Below are positions 33,788 through 42,815 of a stretch of DNA of 64,000 bases, in pieces. Position numbers and translations under genes: made by a program. The notes beneath the pieces were generated by a model. It was given only the letters and a program-made list of their open reading frames with translations. It did no database searches and was not told the origin of the DNA. Position 1 is the first letter of the stretch, and the number at the start of each line of letters is the position of its first letter. The DNA comes from JACKII01 sp041687435 (GTDB lineage Bacteria > Pseudomonadota > Alphaproteobacteria > Bin95): NCBI GenBank assembly GCA_041687435.1, contig JAWLBX010000005.1:152098-216097 (forward strand), given 5' to 3'.

Positions 33788-34156
33788 ATGACAGAGCATG
33801 ACAACACTCCCCGCCAGCCGCTTTCGCCCGACCGGTCCCGTCCGGTGAAGCGTGCGGTTTCCGATCTGGGCGGCCTGCCCGATGCTGGACCGGTCGTCGC
33901 TGAGGACTATGATGCCAGCATCAAGGACAAGCGCATCGATGCCATGAGCATGCTGCTGCGCCGCGTCGATGACCGGCTGACCTCCGATACCTCCCGCCGC
34001 GCGCAGGAGGAGTTGGACGAGCCGATCTACGACACGATCCACTATTATGACCGCTGGCTGGTCGCCATGCGCACCAACCTCATCAACCTGGGCTATCTGA
34101 GCGATGCGGAAATCGACGCGAAGATCGCCGAGATCAAGGCGCGCCAGGGCGATTAA
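33788..34156 (+). CDS. Small nitrile hydratase beta-subunit/accessory-like protein
   Basis: A 122-residue protein. SDLGGLPDAGPV resembles the DLGG..GFGPV start of nitrile hydratase beta subunits. IHYYDRWLVAMRTNLINLGY followed by LSDAEIDAKI matches YYEHWLFGLEQLLVERSM in the beta subunit at 54958 and YYHHWLATLERLVAEKGA in the accessory protein at 54603. Its length suits a truncated beta or thiocyanate-hydrolase-type subunit. No alpha subunit lies beside it. It diverges from an amidase. The assignment is by motif similarity only. Confidence 0.6.
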   Translation: MTEHDNTPRQPLSPDRSRPVKRAVSDLGGLPDAGPVVAEDYDASIKDKRIDAMSMLLRRVDDRLTSDTSRRAQEELDEPIYDTIHYYDRWLVAMRTNLINLGYLSDAEIDAKIAEIKARQGD

Positions 34157-34191
34157 TGCAACTGTCAGCGGTCTGGCTCCGAGTCCGGCTG

Positions 34192-34647
34192 CTATCTCCG
34201 GATCTGGCTGCGGGCCAGTTCGTCCACCCGCTCGTTCTCGTCATGGCCGGCGTGGCCCTTGACCCATTCCCACTCGATTCGGTGGGTGGCACAGGCGCGG
34301 TCCAGGCGTTCCCATAGATCCTGATTCTTGACCGGCTTTTTGCCGGCCGTGCGCCAGCCGTTCGCCTTCCAGCGCGGCAGCCATTGGGTGATGCCGTTTT
34401 TCACATAGGCGCTGTCGGTGACGATATGGACCCGGCTTGGCCGTTTCAGCGCCTCCAGCGCGGCGATGACGCCCATCAATTCCATGCGGTTGTTGGTGGT
34501 GTCCGGCTCGCCGCCGGCCAGTTCCTTTTCGTGGCCGCGATAGCGCAGCAGCGCACCCCAGCCGCCCGGGCCCGGATTGCCGGAGCAGGCGCCATCCGTA
34601 AAAACCTCCACCACGGACGAGCCGCCATTGTCCTCAGTCAAGGCCAT
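34192..34647 (-). CDS. rnhA: Ribonuclease HI
   Basis: A 151-residue enzyme that cuts RNA in RNA-DNA hybrids. The four catalytic acids are visible in FTDGACSGNPGPGG, TTNNRMELMGVI, IVTDSAYVKNG and NERVDELA, and the VKGHAGHDEN loop carries the assisting His. The start MALTEDNGGS at 34647 overlaps the end of thrB by 14 bases. It is the last gene of ispH-thrB-rnhA, an order found in many alphaproteobacteria. Confidence 0.96.
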   Translation of the reverse strand: MALTEDNGGSSVVEVFTDGACSGNPGPGGWGALLRYRGHEKELAGGEPDTTNNRMELMGVIAALEALKRPSRVHIVTDSAYVKNGITQWLPRWKANGWRTAGKKPVKNQDLWERLDRACATHRIEWEWVKGHAGHDENERVDELARSQIRR

Positions 34648-35605
34648 AGGCGCCCGGTCCGGCAATGCCGCGGTGGAAGCGTAGCCGCTGCCAATATTCC
34701 AGCGGGTCTTTCGGCGTCACCAACGCGCCTTCCGGGTGGTTCAGCCAATCATAGAGGCGGGTCAGCAGAAAGCGCAGGCAGGCGCCGCGGGCCAGCAGAG
34801 GCAGGGCCGCGCGTTCCGCCGCCGTCAACGGGCGCACGCTCTCATAGGCGCTCAGCAGCGCCCGTGCCTTGGTAATGTTCAGGCTGTTGTCGCGCTCGAA
34901 ACACCAAGCGTTCAGACAGATGACAATGTCATAGGCGAAGGCGTCGTTGCAGGCGAAATAGAAGTCGATCAGCCCGGACAGCGTGTCGCCGATGAAAAAC
35001 ACGTTGTCGGGGAACAGGTCGGCATGGATCACGCCTTGCGGCAGGTCATGCGGCCAATGGGCGGCAAGCTCCGCATACTCTTCTTCCAGGTCGTCGCCCA
35101 ACCCCGCCTTTACCTCGTCCGCGCGGGCGGTGGTGGCATCCAGCAGCCAGCGCCAGCCTTCGACCGACAGGTCGTTGGGCCGTTTGATCTTGAAGTCGGC
35201 GCCAGCCATGTGAAAACGGGCGAGCGCGCGGCCCAATTCGGCACAATGCGCGACGCGCGGCCGTTGCGGCGACATGCCCTGCAGAAACGAGATAATGGCG
35301 GCCGGCCGCCCATTCAGCCGGCCGAGCGCCTCGCCGTCGGAGTTGTGCACGGGCGTCGGACAGGGCAGGCCAGCTTCGGCCAGATGATCCATCAGCCCGA
35401 TGAAAAAGGGCAGATCATGCGGATCGACCCGTTTTTCGTAGAGCGTCAGGATGTATCGCCCCCGCTCGGTCTCCAGAAAGAAGTTCGAGTTTTCGACCCC
35501 TTCGGCAATGCCTTTAAACGCAATCACCTCGCCCAGGTCATAGCCGGCGAGGAATTGCAGCAGGTCATCTTGTTCGACAGGCGTGTAAACCGCCAAGGGG
35601 GACAC
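34634..35605 (-). CDS. thrB: Homoserine kinase (type II, APH fold)
   Basis: A 323-residue kinase that phosphorylates homoserine in threonine synthesis. It belongs to the aminoglycoside-phosphotransferase-like type: the catalytic loop VIHADLFPDNVFF and the metal site GLIDFYFACNDAFAYD are intact, as is the N-terminal GVENSNFFLETERGRYILTLYE. The start codon is GTG at 35605. It follows ispH by 79 bases and overlaps rnhA. Confidence 0.95.
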   Translation of the reverse strand: MSPLAVYTPVEQDDLLQFLAGYDLGEVIAFKGIAEGVENSNFFLETERGRYILTLYEKRVDPHDLPFFIGLMDHLAEAGLPCPTPVHNSDGEALGRLNGRPAAIISFLQGMSPQRPRVAHCAELGRALARFHMAGADFKIKRPNDLSVEGWRWLLDATTARADEVKAGLGDDLEEEYAELAAHWPHDLPQGVIHADLFPDNVFFIGDTLSGLIDFYFACNDAFAYDIVICLNAWCFERDNSLNITKARALLSAYESVRPLTAAERAALPLLARGACLRFLLTRLYDWLNHPEGALVTPKDPLEYWQRLRFHRGIAGPGAYGLD

Positions 35606-35684
35606 CGTGAAATTGCGTTCGGTTCATTGCGATACCGCCAAATCGCCCCAGGGATCGCCCGAAGTCAAGCCGGGCGTCGTCCCT

Positions 35685-36632
35685 TCACGCAATCAGTGCG
35701 CGCGGCAGCTTGAACTCAATGTCCTCGACGGCGGTTTCCACCGGCTCGACCGTCAGGGAGAACCGCGATTCCAAGGCTGCCGTGACCTCCTGCACCAGGT
35801 TTTCCGGCGCGGATGCGCCGGCAGAGAGGGCGAGAACGGTCACACCCTCCAGCCAGGCCCAATCGATGTCATCGGCACGGTCGACCAGAAGCGCCCGCTG
35901 GCAGCCAGCTTGGCGCGCCACTTCCACCAAGCGGTTGGAGTTGGAGGAGTTGGGCGAGCCGATTACCAGCAGCGCATCCGCCCGTGCCGCCGCCGCCTTG
36001 ACTGCCTGCTGCCGGTTGGTGGTGGCGTAGCAGATATCCTCCTGCTTCGGCCCGTGAATATCCGGAAAGCGTCGGCGCAGCGCGTCAATGATCGCCGCGG
36101 TGTCGTCGATGGAAAGGGTCGTCTGGGTCACATACGCCAGGCCGTTTCCAGCTGGCGGTTGCACCCGCTCCGCATCCTCCACCGTTTCCACCACGGTGAC
36201 GGCACCCGCGGGCACTTGGCCCATGGTGCCGATGACCTCCGGGTGCCCGGTGTGGCCGATCAGCAGCAGGTGGCGGCCCTCGCGATTGAAATGCCGTTCC
36301 GCCTCGCGGTGCACCTTGCTGACCAGCGGACAGGTCGCATCGACATAGACCAGCTTGCGACGTTCCGCCTCCGCCGGCACGGCCTTCGGCACCCCGTGGG
36401 CGGAGAAGATGACCGGCGCATCGTCCGGCACCTCCGCCAACTCATCGACGAATATGGCGCCCTTGGCCCGCAGCGATTCGACGACATAGCGATTATGCAC
36501 GATCTCGTGGCGCACATAGACCGGCGGTCCCCATTTTTCCAGCGCACGCTCGACGATGAGGATCGCGCGTTCCACGCCGGCGCAGAAGCCGCGAGGGGCG
36601 GCAAGAAGCAGGGTGAGGGCGGGTTTTGTCAT
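35685..36632 (-). CDS. ispH: 4-hydroxy-3-methylbut-2-enyl diphosphate reductase
   Basis: A 315-residue iron-sulfur enzyme, the last step of the MEP isoprenoid pathway, forming IPP and DMAPP. The three cluster cysteines are in PRGFCAGVERA, DATCPLVSKVH and DICYATTNRQ. YVTQTTLS and the catalytic-Glu region are conserved, as is SAGASAPENLV. The start MTKPALTLLL at 36632 is preferred over a 31-codon extension. It heads the ispH-thrB-rnhA group and diverges from the lipoprotein gene. Confidence 0.97.
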   Translation of the reverse strand: MTKPALTLLLAAPRGFCAGVERAILIVERALEKWGPPVYVRHEIVHNRYVVESLRAKGAIFVDELAEVPDDAPVIFSAHGVPKAVPAEAERRKLVYVDATCPLVSKVHREAERHFNREGRHLLLIGHTGHPEVIGTMGQVPAGAVTVVETVEDAERVQPPAGNGLAYVTQTTLSIDDTAAIIDALRRRFPDIHGPKQEDICYATTNRQQAVKAAAARADALLVIGSPNSSNSNRLVEVARQAGCQRALLVDRADDIDWAWLEGVTVLALSAGASAPENLVQEVTAALESRFSLTVEPVETAVEDIEFKLPRALIA

Positions 36633-36752
36633 GGTCCGGCTCGTCTGTTGGGCGGCGGCTGGCGCGGATTGCTTGCCGCGGGCGCCATGTCGCCTATGCT
36701 GAGGCCACTGAACTAACGCCCCCATCTAGCATGCCGACCCAGTGAGAGGCCA

Positions 36753-37295
36753 ATGCCCCAATCCCGCACACCCCTGCGCGCCATCCTTCTCGCCGTCAGC
36801 GCTACTGCTGCACTCGCCGCCGGCGGTTGCAGCCTCGTCAGCGGGCCGGAGCCGCAGGCGGTGGCCTGCCCGACCTATGGCATGCTGCGCGATGGCGCGG
36901 CTTTTACCCGTTACCGCGAAGGTGCGCCGCACGATCCCACCAATGTGGAACTCAGCGCCGAAATCGTCGATGTCAGCGCGGGGTGCGTGCTGCAACCGGA
37001 GCCGCGGCATATCGAGATGACGCTCGGCACCCGCATCGTTGCCGAACGCGGGCCCGCGGCAGCGTCACCGGAAATGCGCTTCGCCTATATCGTTGCCGTG
37101 ACCGATGCGGAGCGCAACATCCTGAACCGCCGCGTTTACCCTTTGGCGGCAACGTTCGACGGTACGGCGCGCCAGGCCGGTTTCGAGGAGGTGCTGTATC
37201 TGGACTTCCCGCTAGCGGAAGGCCAGTCGGCGGGTGATTTCCGCGTCTATGTCAGTCTGCAATTACGGCCGGAGGAGTTGGCGGCGCAGGAATAA
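36753..37295 (+). CDS. Putative lipoprotein of unknown function
   Basis: A 180-residue protein. Residues 1-25 form a lipoprotein signal ending in AAGGC, so Cys26 is probably lipidated. The mature part contains two strand-rich stretches (ELSAEIVDVSAGCVLQPEPR, RFAYIVAVTDAERNILNRRV) that suggest a beta-sandwich, and two further cysteines, Cys39 and Cys76, that could pair in the periplasm. I do not recognise a named family. It lies between ispH and tRNA-Leu. Confidence 0.75.
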   Translation: MPQSRTPLRAILLAVSATAALAAGGCSLVSGPEPQAVACPTYGMLRDGAAFTRYREGAPHDPTNVELSAEIVDVSAGCVLQPEPRHIEMTLGTRIVAERGPAAASPEMRFAYIVAVTDAERNILNRRVYPLAATFDGTARQAGFEEVLYLDFPLAEGQSAGDFRVYVSLQLRPEELAAQE

Positions 37296-37301
37296 AGGCT
37301 C

Positions 37302-37388
37302 TGGTAGCCGCGACCGGACTCGAACCGGTACTCGCACAAGGCGAAGCAGATTTTAAGTCTGCTGTGTCTACCATTCCACCACGCGGCC
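37302..37388 (-). tRNA. tRNA-Leu (UAA anticodon)
   Basis: An 87-base tRNA with CCA encoded. The acceptor stem closes with a G1-U72 pair, as in Escherichia coli tRNA-Leu(UAA). The D-arm start TGGTGGAATGGTAGACAC, the anticodon loop CTTAAAA with anticodon TAA, a long variable arm typical of class II tRNAs and the T-loop GGTTCGAGTCC are all visible. It ends seven bases from the stop of the convergent lipoprotein gene. Confidence 0.97.
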
Positions 37389-37466
37389 AGTTTTCGGCGG
37401 CGGAGTATAACAGCGCCGGCCGCGCTGGCGAGGGGCGATTGTTGGCTGCGGTCCGCGGCCGGGTCG

Positions 37467-38993
37467 TTACATCGTCGCGCCGATCTGCCAGGGGATGAAC
37501 TCCGCGTCGCCGAAGCCCTGGGCCTCGCTCTTGGTCTTTTCGCCGGAGGCGACGCGCATCCAGGTTTCGAAGATCTCCTCGCCCACGTCCTGCACCGACT
37601 TTTCGCCATCGGCGATGGTGCCGCAATTGATATCCATGTCCTCCTCTATATGCCGGTACATGGCCGTATTGGTGGCGAGTTTCATGCTTGGCACGGGCTT
37701 GTAACCGAACACGCTGCCGCGGCCGGTGGTGAACGTGACGAGGTTGGCGCCGCTCGCCACCTGGCCGGTGATGGAGGCCGGGTCGTACCCCGGCGAATCC
37801 ATGAACACGAAGCCCTTGGCGGTCGCCGGCTCGCCGTATTTGTAGACGCCGGTCAGGTTGGTGGTTCCGCCCTTGGCGGCTGCGCCCAGCGATTTTTCCA
37901 ATATGGTCGTCAGTCCGCCGGCCTTGTTGCCGGGCGAGGGGTTGTTGTTCATCTCGCCGCCGTTGCGCTCGCAATAATCCTCCCACCAGCGGATGCGCTC
38001 TATCAACCTGTTCGCGACCTCCTCCGAGACGGCGCGGCGGGTCAGCAGGTGCTCGGCGCCATAGATTTCCGGCGTCTCAGCCAGAATGCCCTGGCCGCCG
38101 TGGCGCACCAGAATGTCGGTGGCCGCGCCCAGGGCCGGGTTGGCGGTGATGCCGGAATAGCCATCCGAGCCGCCGCATTGCAGGGCGACGGAAAGGTGCG
38201 AGGCATCCACGGTTTCGCGCTCTGCCTTGTTGGCCTCTACGGCCATTTCGTTCAGGACCGATACGCCCCATTCCACCGTCTTGCGGGTGCCGCCCGCGTT
38301 CTGGATGTTCATGGTCTGGAAATGCGGGCCGCGCTCGATGCCATAGGCTTCCAGCAGGAAGTCGATCTGGTTCACCTCGCAACCCAGGCCCACCATCAAT
38401 ACGCCGCCGAAATTCGGGTGGCGGGCATGGCCCCAGAGCACGCGTTGCAGGTTGTCGTAGCCCTCGCCCGCGCCGGCCATGCCGCAACCGGTGGAGTGGG
38501 TGAGCGCCACCACCCCGTCTATGTTCGGAAAACGCTCCCGGAATTCCGGCGTTTGCACCGCCTGGGCGATGAAACGGGCAGCACTGGCCGAACAGTTCAC
38601 GCTGGTCAGCACGCCCAGATAGTTGCGGGTGCCGACCTTGCCGCCCGCCCGCCGGTAGCCCTGAAAGGTGGCCCGTTCGTGCGGGGCCAGGAAGTTGACC
38701 TCGCGCGCATCCTGGCCGATGGCATAGTCGCGGTCGAAATCGGCCATGGCGCAGTTGTGCACATGCACATGCTCCCCCGGCTGGATGGGCTGGCTGGCGA
38801 AACCGATAATCTGGTTGTACTTGCGCACCGGCTGGCCGTCGGCAATCGCCACCGTCGCAATTTTGTGGCCGGCGGGCACGCTGTCCCTCGTGGTGACGCC
38901 TTCCACCGGCGTGTTCGGCAGGATGTCCGTGCGGGCGACGACGACATTGTCGGCTGCGTTCAGGCGCAGAAAAATCGGCGGGCTGGCGGGCAT
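37467..38993 (-). CDS. UxaA/GarD-family sugar-acid dehydratase (altronate/galactarate type)
   Basis: A 508-residue protein. The first ~95 residues are an SAF-like domain (VEGVTTRDSVPAGHKIATVA, GEHVHVHNCAM). The rest is the iron-dependent dehydratase domain, with VGTRNYLGVLTSVNCSAS, LTHSTGCGM, LQCGGSDGYSGITANPALG and DSPGYDPASITGQVASGAN. It removes water from altronate, galactarate or a related sugar acid. No transporter or aldolase for such acids is adjacent, so the substrate is unassigned. Confidence 0.88.
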   Translation of the reverse strand: MPASPPIFLRLNAADNVVVARTDILPNTPVEGVTTRDSVPAGHKIATVAIADGQPVRKYNQIIGFASQPIQPGEHVHVHNCAMADFDRDYAIGQDAREVNFLAPHERATFQGYRRAGGKVGTRNYLGVLTSVNCSASAARFIAQAVQTPEFRERFPNIDGVVALTHSTGCGMAGAGEGYDNLQRVLWGHARHPNFGGVLMVGLGCEVNQIDFLLEAYGIERGPHFQTMNIQNAGGTRKTVEWGVSVLNEMAVEANKAERETVDASHLSVALQCGGSDGYSGITANPALGAATDILVRHGGQGILAETPEIYGAEHLLTRRAVSEEVANRLIERIRWWEDYCERNGGEMNNNPSPGNKAGGLTTILEKSLGAAAKGGTTNLTGVYKYGEPATAKGFVFMDSPGYDPASITGQVASGANLVTFTTGRGSVFGYKPVPSMKLATNTAMYRHIEEDMDINCGTIADGEKSVQDVGEEIFETWMRVASGEKTKSEAQGFGDAEFIPWQIGATM

Positions 38994-39314
38994 GGCAATT
39001 GGCTCCCGAAATGGTCAGGGTGACGCGCGGCTCTGTACCGGATAGAGCTTAGCATCGCACCGGCGGTTTGTAGCAAGCTACGGTGCGCCCGGTGCGGGTT
39101 TGCCAGCATGGGAAATGCGGACTTCGCGGCTGAGCCATTATGTTGCGTTGCACCATGCGCCTGCGGCGTGAGATTGTGCCGCAAGGGTTTTCTGCAATAA
39201 ATTGAGGGTAATTGCTACGACCCAGGCTTGTCTGGGCTGATGTTGCATCGCAGTTGTTTGCAGATTGACCGGGTCCGGGCCGCCCATAACATCTGTTGAG
39301 TTGGAGAGCGTTTT
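38994..39314. other. Gene-free interval before the SulP permease
   Basis: About 321 bases between the divergent dehydratase and permease genes. Short frames here show no homology by eye. It must contain promoters for both genes. The only candidates I can place are the promoter at 39265-39292 and a small CCCAG/CTGGG hairpin near 39222-39237. Confidence 0.45.
39265..39292 (+). promoter_or_regulatory. Weak sigma-70-like promoter for SulP-UspA
   Basis: TTGACC at 39265-39270 and TAACAT at 39287-39292 are 16 bases apart. Transcription would start near 39299, close to the GGAGAG ribosome-binding site at 39303-39308. The -10 element matches only four of six consensus bases. Confidence 0.3.
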
Positions 39315-40805
39315 TTGAAAACCGATTTGTTGTTCACGCTGAGGCGGGATTGGCTCGGCAATATCAAAGGCGATGTTTTGGCGGGCATTGTGGTAGCGTT
39401 GGCGCTGATTCCGGAGGCGATCGCTTTTTCGATCATTGCCGGCGTCGACCCGAAAGTTGGCCTCTACGCCTCTTTCTCGATCGCGGTCATTACCGCCATT
39501 GTCGGCGGCCGGCCGGGCATGATTTCGGCTGCCACCGCGGCCACGGCCGTATTGATGATTACGCTGGTGCGCGATCACGGCCTGGAATACCTGCTGGCCG
39601 CAACCGTGCTGGCCGGCCTGTTGCAGATCGGGGCCGGTGCGCTCCGCCTTGGCAGTCTGATGCGCTTCGTCTCGCGGTCGGTCATGACCGGCTTTGTGAA
39701 TGCCCTGGCGATCCTGATCTTCATGGCCCAGATCCCGGAACTGGTCGGCGTTCCCTGGCTAACCTATGTGATGGTGGCGGCCGGCCTCGGCATTATCTAC
39801 CTGTTGCCGCTGGTGACCAAATCCATCCCGGCGCCGCTGGTCTGCATCGTCGCCCTGACCGGCGCGGCGATGCTGCTGGGCCTCGACCTGCGCACGGTCG
39901 GCGATATGGGCGAACTGCCGTCCACCCTGCCGGTGTTTCTGCTGCCCGATATTCCGCTGACGCTGGAAACCTTTCTGATCATCCTGCCCTATTCGGCGGC
40001 GGTTGCCGCCGTGGGCCTGCTCGAGTCGCTGATGACGGCTGCCATCGTCGATGACCTGACCGACACGCCCAGCAACAAGAACCGCGAATGCGTCGGCCAG
40101 GGCATTGCCAATACCGCCACCGGCTTCATCGGCGGCATGGCTGGCTGTGCCATGATCGGCCAGTCGATCATCAACATAAAATCCGGCGGCCGGGGGCGGC
40201 TTTCGAGCTTTAGCGCCGGCGTGGTTCTGCTGTTCCTGATCGTTGTGCTGGGCGAGTGGGTCAAGACCATCCCCATGGCCGCGCTGGTGGCGATCATGAT
40301 CATGGTGTCCATCGGTACGTTCAGCTGGTCGTCGATCACGAACATGCGCACCCATCCGCGCAGTTCCACGGTGGTGATGCTGGCCACCGTCATCGGCGTG
40401 GTCGCAACCCACAATCTGGCCATCGGTGTCGCCATCGGCGTTCTGCTGTCCGGCCTGTTCTTCGCCTGGAAGATCGCCCAGATTTTCCGTGTGACCTCCA
40501 CAGTGTCGGAAGACGGCCGCACGCGGCGCTATCTGGTCGAAGGCCAATTGTTCTTTGCCTCCGTCGAACGGTTCAACCAAGCGTTCGACTTCCGGGAGGC
40601 GCTGGAGAAAGTCGTCATCGATGTCAGCCGAGCGCATATCTGGGATATTTCCAGTGTTGCCGCGCTGGACATGGTTGTGTTGAAATTCCGCCGGGAAGGC
40701 GCCGACGTGGAGATTGTCGGCCTGAACCGCGCCAGCGAGACGCTGGTGGATAAGCTGGCAATCCATGACGAACCCGACGCGCTTGAACGGCTGATGGGCC
40801 ATTAA
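39315..40805 (+). CDS. SulP family anion permease with STAS domain
   Basis: A 496-residue inner-membrane transporter. Residues about 15-390 form the hydrophobic core, with the SulP motif GDVLAGIVVALALIPEAIAF at the start and GFIGGMAGCAMIGQSIINIK later. Residues about 400-496 are the cytoplasmic STAS domain (KVVIDVSRAHIWDISSVAAL). Likely substrates are sulfate, bicarbonate or small dicarboxylates. The start is a TTG at 39315 behind GGAGAG. A tandem UspA gene follows 11 bases later, probably in the same operon. Confidence 0.93.
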   Translation: MKTDLLFTLRRDWLGNIKGDVLAGIVVALALIPEAIAFSIIAGVDPKVGLYASFSIAVITAIVGGRPGMISAATAATAVLMITLVRDHGLEYLLAATVLAGLLQIGAGALRLGSLMRFVSRSVMTGFVNALAILIFMAQIPELVGVPWLTYVMVAAGLGIIYLLPLVTKSIPAPLVCIVALTGAAMLLGLDLRTVGDMGELPSTLPVFLLPDIPLTLETFLIILPYSAAVAAVGLLESLMTAAIVDDLTDTPSNKNRECVGQGIANTATGFIGGMAGCAMIGQSIINIKSGGRGRLSSFSAGVVLLFLIVVLGEWVKTIPMAALVAIMIMVSIGTFSWSSITNMRTHPRSSTVVMLATVIGVVATHNLAIGVAIGVLLSGLFFAWKIAQIFRVTSTVSEDGRTRRYLVEGQLFFASVERFNQAFDFREALEKVVIDVSRAHIWDISSVAALDMVVLKFRREGADVEIVGLNRASETLVDKLAIHDEPDALERLMGH

Positions 40806-40816
40806 GGAAGAGCGGT

Positions 40817-41671
40817 TTGACCAATCTTATCGCGCTGATCGACGGATCGATCTACTCGCAGAGCGTCTGCGATCATTCCGCCTGGGCCGCTGGCCGGATG
40901 CAGGCTTCGGTGCAAATCGTTCACGCTGTCGGCCGGCGGGATACCGCTAGCGCTCCGGCGAACCTGAGCGGCAGCATCGGCCTGGGCGCCCGCACCGCGC
41001 TGCTGGAGGAACTGGCGGAACTCGATGCACAAAAGGCCAAGTTGAGCCAGCGGCGCGGCCGCGTGCTGCTGGAGGAGGCGCAGGCGCGGCTTGAAGAGCA
41101 GGGTGTCACGGCCATTACCACCACGCTGCGCAATGGCGACGTGGTCGAGACGGCGCACGAACTGGAAAAGGATGCCGACCTGCTCGTCATCGGCAAGCGC
41201 GGAGAAGCGGCGGATTTCGCCAAGCTGCATCTGGGCTCCAACCTGGAGCGGGTGGTTCGTGCGATCCACAAGCCGATCCTGGTAGCCTCCCGCTCGTTCA
41301 AGCCGATCAAACGTTTCATGATTGCGTTCGATGGCGGCACCAGCGCCATGAAAGCGGTCGATCACATTGCCCGCAGCTGGCTGTTTGCCGGCCTCGAATG
41401 CCGGCTGTTGATGGCCGGGGCCGATACGCCGGAGGCACGGAAGAAGCTGGACGATGCCGGGGCGCTGTTGCAGGCCGCCGGCTATGAGGTTCAAGCGGAT
41501 ATCGAGCCGGGCGCTGCCGGTGCTGCGATCGCCAGACGGGTGGAGGCGGATGGAATCGACCTGCTGGTGATGGGGGCCTACGGCCACTCCCGGATCCGCA
41601 GCATGATTATCGGCTCCACCACAACCGAGATGATCCGCTCCTGCCTGATCCCGGTTATGCTGATCCGTTGA
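40817..41671 (+). CDS. Universal stress protein with two UspA domains
   Basis: A 284-residue protein made of two UspA-like halves. The first, about 1-150, starts NLIALIDGSIYSQSVCDHSA and has LLVIGKRGEAADFAKLHLGSN. The second, about 155-284, has FMIAFDGGTSAMKAVDHIA and LLVMGAYGHSRIRSMIIGSTT, which contains the GxxGHSxxR ATP-binding pattern. Only the second half has that full motif. The start is a TTG at 40817, after AGGAAGAG. It is 11 bases downstream of the SulP gene. Confidence 0.92.
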   Translation: MTNLIALIDGSIYSQSVCDHSAWAAGRMQASVQIVHAVGRRDTASAPANLSGSIGLGARTALLEELAELDAQKAKLSQRRGRVLLEEAQARLEEQGVTAITTTLRNGDVVETAHELEKDADLLVIGKRGEAADFAKLHLGSNLERVVRAIHKPILVASRSFKPIKRFMIAFDGGTSAMKAVDHIARSWLFAGLECRLLMAGADTPEARKKLDDAGALLQAAGYEVQADIEPGAAGAAIARRVEADGIDLLVMGAYGHSRIRSMIIGSTTTEMIRSCLIPVMLIR

Positions 41672-41770
41672 AGGGGGGAGTGGTCGAGGCCCGGCAAAGG
41701 ATTTGGTTGCCCTGGGCGCGGCGCAGGTTAGCATCGGCTGCAACCAACCATCCTAAGAGGAAACCCCGCC

Positions 41771-42490
41771 ATGACCGACTACACCCTGGTTACCGGAGCC
41801 GCGCGCAATATCGGCCGTGCCATAGCCACCCGCCTGAAGGCGGACGGGCAGAACATTCTGATGTTGGACTTGCTGGACCCGGAAGACCCCGGCCTCGGCG
41901 AATTTCGCAAGACCGACCTTTCCAGTTCCACCGACACGGCGCAGGCCATGGCCTGGGCGATGGATGGGCGGCGGATTACCCGCGTCGTCAACTGCGCCGG
42001 CGTGGTCGCGACCGGCAAGGTGGAGGATGTGACGGCGGAGGATTTCGAGCGTGTCATGGCGGTCAACGTCCGCTCGTATATCGAGGTGATGAAGGCGCTT
42101 GCGCCGACAATGAAGGCTGTAGGCTTCGGCCGTGTCGTCAACATCGCGAGCCGGGCGGCGCTCGGCTATGCCAACCTGACGGTCTATTCCGCCAGCAAGG
42201 CGGCCGTGGTCGGCCTGACCCGCACCTGGGCGGGTGAGTTGGCGCCGCACGGCATCACCGTCAACGCCATCGGCCCCGGCCCGATCGAGACCGACATGTT
42301 GCGTGCCGCCCAGGGCGACACCGCCCAGTGGGAGGCCTACCAGCGCAGCGTCCCGGTCGGCCGGTTTGGCCAGCCGGAGGATATCGCCAATGGCGTCAGC
42401 TTCTTCCTGGACGACCGTTCCGGGTTCGTGACCGGTCAGGTGCTGTACATTTGCGGCGGCCTGTCGGTCGGCAAGGCCGGCGTCACCTGA
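41771..42490 (+). CDS. Short-chain dehydrogenase/reductase
   Basis: A 239-residue SDR oxidoreductase. The cofactor motif TGAARNIGRAIATRL lies near residues 8-22, the NCAG segment near 75, and the catalytic Tyr and Lys in YSASKAAVVGLTRTWA near 138-153, with the Ser in VNIASRAALG. NAD(P)H specificity and substrate are not evident. AAGAGGAAA precedes the ATG. It follows the UspA gene by 99 bases and may or may not be part of that transcript. Confidence 0.93.
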   Translation: MTDYTLVTGAARNIGRAIATRLKADGQNILMLDLLDPEDPGLGEFRKTDLSSSTDTAQAMAWAMDGRRITRVVNCAGVVATGKVEDVTAEDFERVMAVNVRSYIEVMKALAPTMKAVGFGRVVNIASRAALGYANLTVYSASKAAVVGLTRTWAGELAPHGITVNAIGPGPIETDMLRAAQGDTAQWEAYQRSVPVGRFGQPEDIANGVSFFLDDRSGFVTGQVLYICGGLSVGKAGVT

Positions 42491-42612
42491 GCACCCGGCC
42501 GGTTCGCCCTCCGCGCCGGAGGCATTCCCCTGTTCCTATGCACAGGTGGTGTTCTCCAGGCGCGGCAGGCACGGCAATTGAACGGTTCCAGACAAGGGCG
42601 TAGATAACGCCG

Positions 42613-42789
42613 ATGATCGGAAGCAACACGCCCCACCCCAACCAACCCCGCCGGTCGCGGTTTCCCGCGCATTGGCTGTTGCCGGTGGCGTTGGGCGGTC
42701 TGGTATTGCTGGCTGCGCCTTTCTATGGCCGGGTGATGGAAAACCTGCTGTGGATGGGCCAGACCGTGCGGGCGTTGTGCGGCTTCTGA
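42613..42789 (+). CDS. Small membrane protein candidate (58 residues)
   Basis: An ATG at 42613 opens 58 codons ending TGA at 42787-42789. The basic, proline-rich N-terminus (PNQPRRSRFPAHW) is followed by one hydrophobic helix, LLPVALGGLVLLAAPFYG, and a short tail. The arrangement is that of a single-pass small membrane protein. It ends 26 bases before the GTG of the MFS gene on the same strand, so it could be co-translated. It is not recognised as a family. Confidence 0.5.
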   Translation: MIGSNTPHPNQPRRSRFPAHWLLPVALGGLVLLAAPFYGRVMENLLWMGQTVRALCGF

Positions 42790-42815
42790 GCCGAAGGATT
42801 CAGGCGAGAAATACC

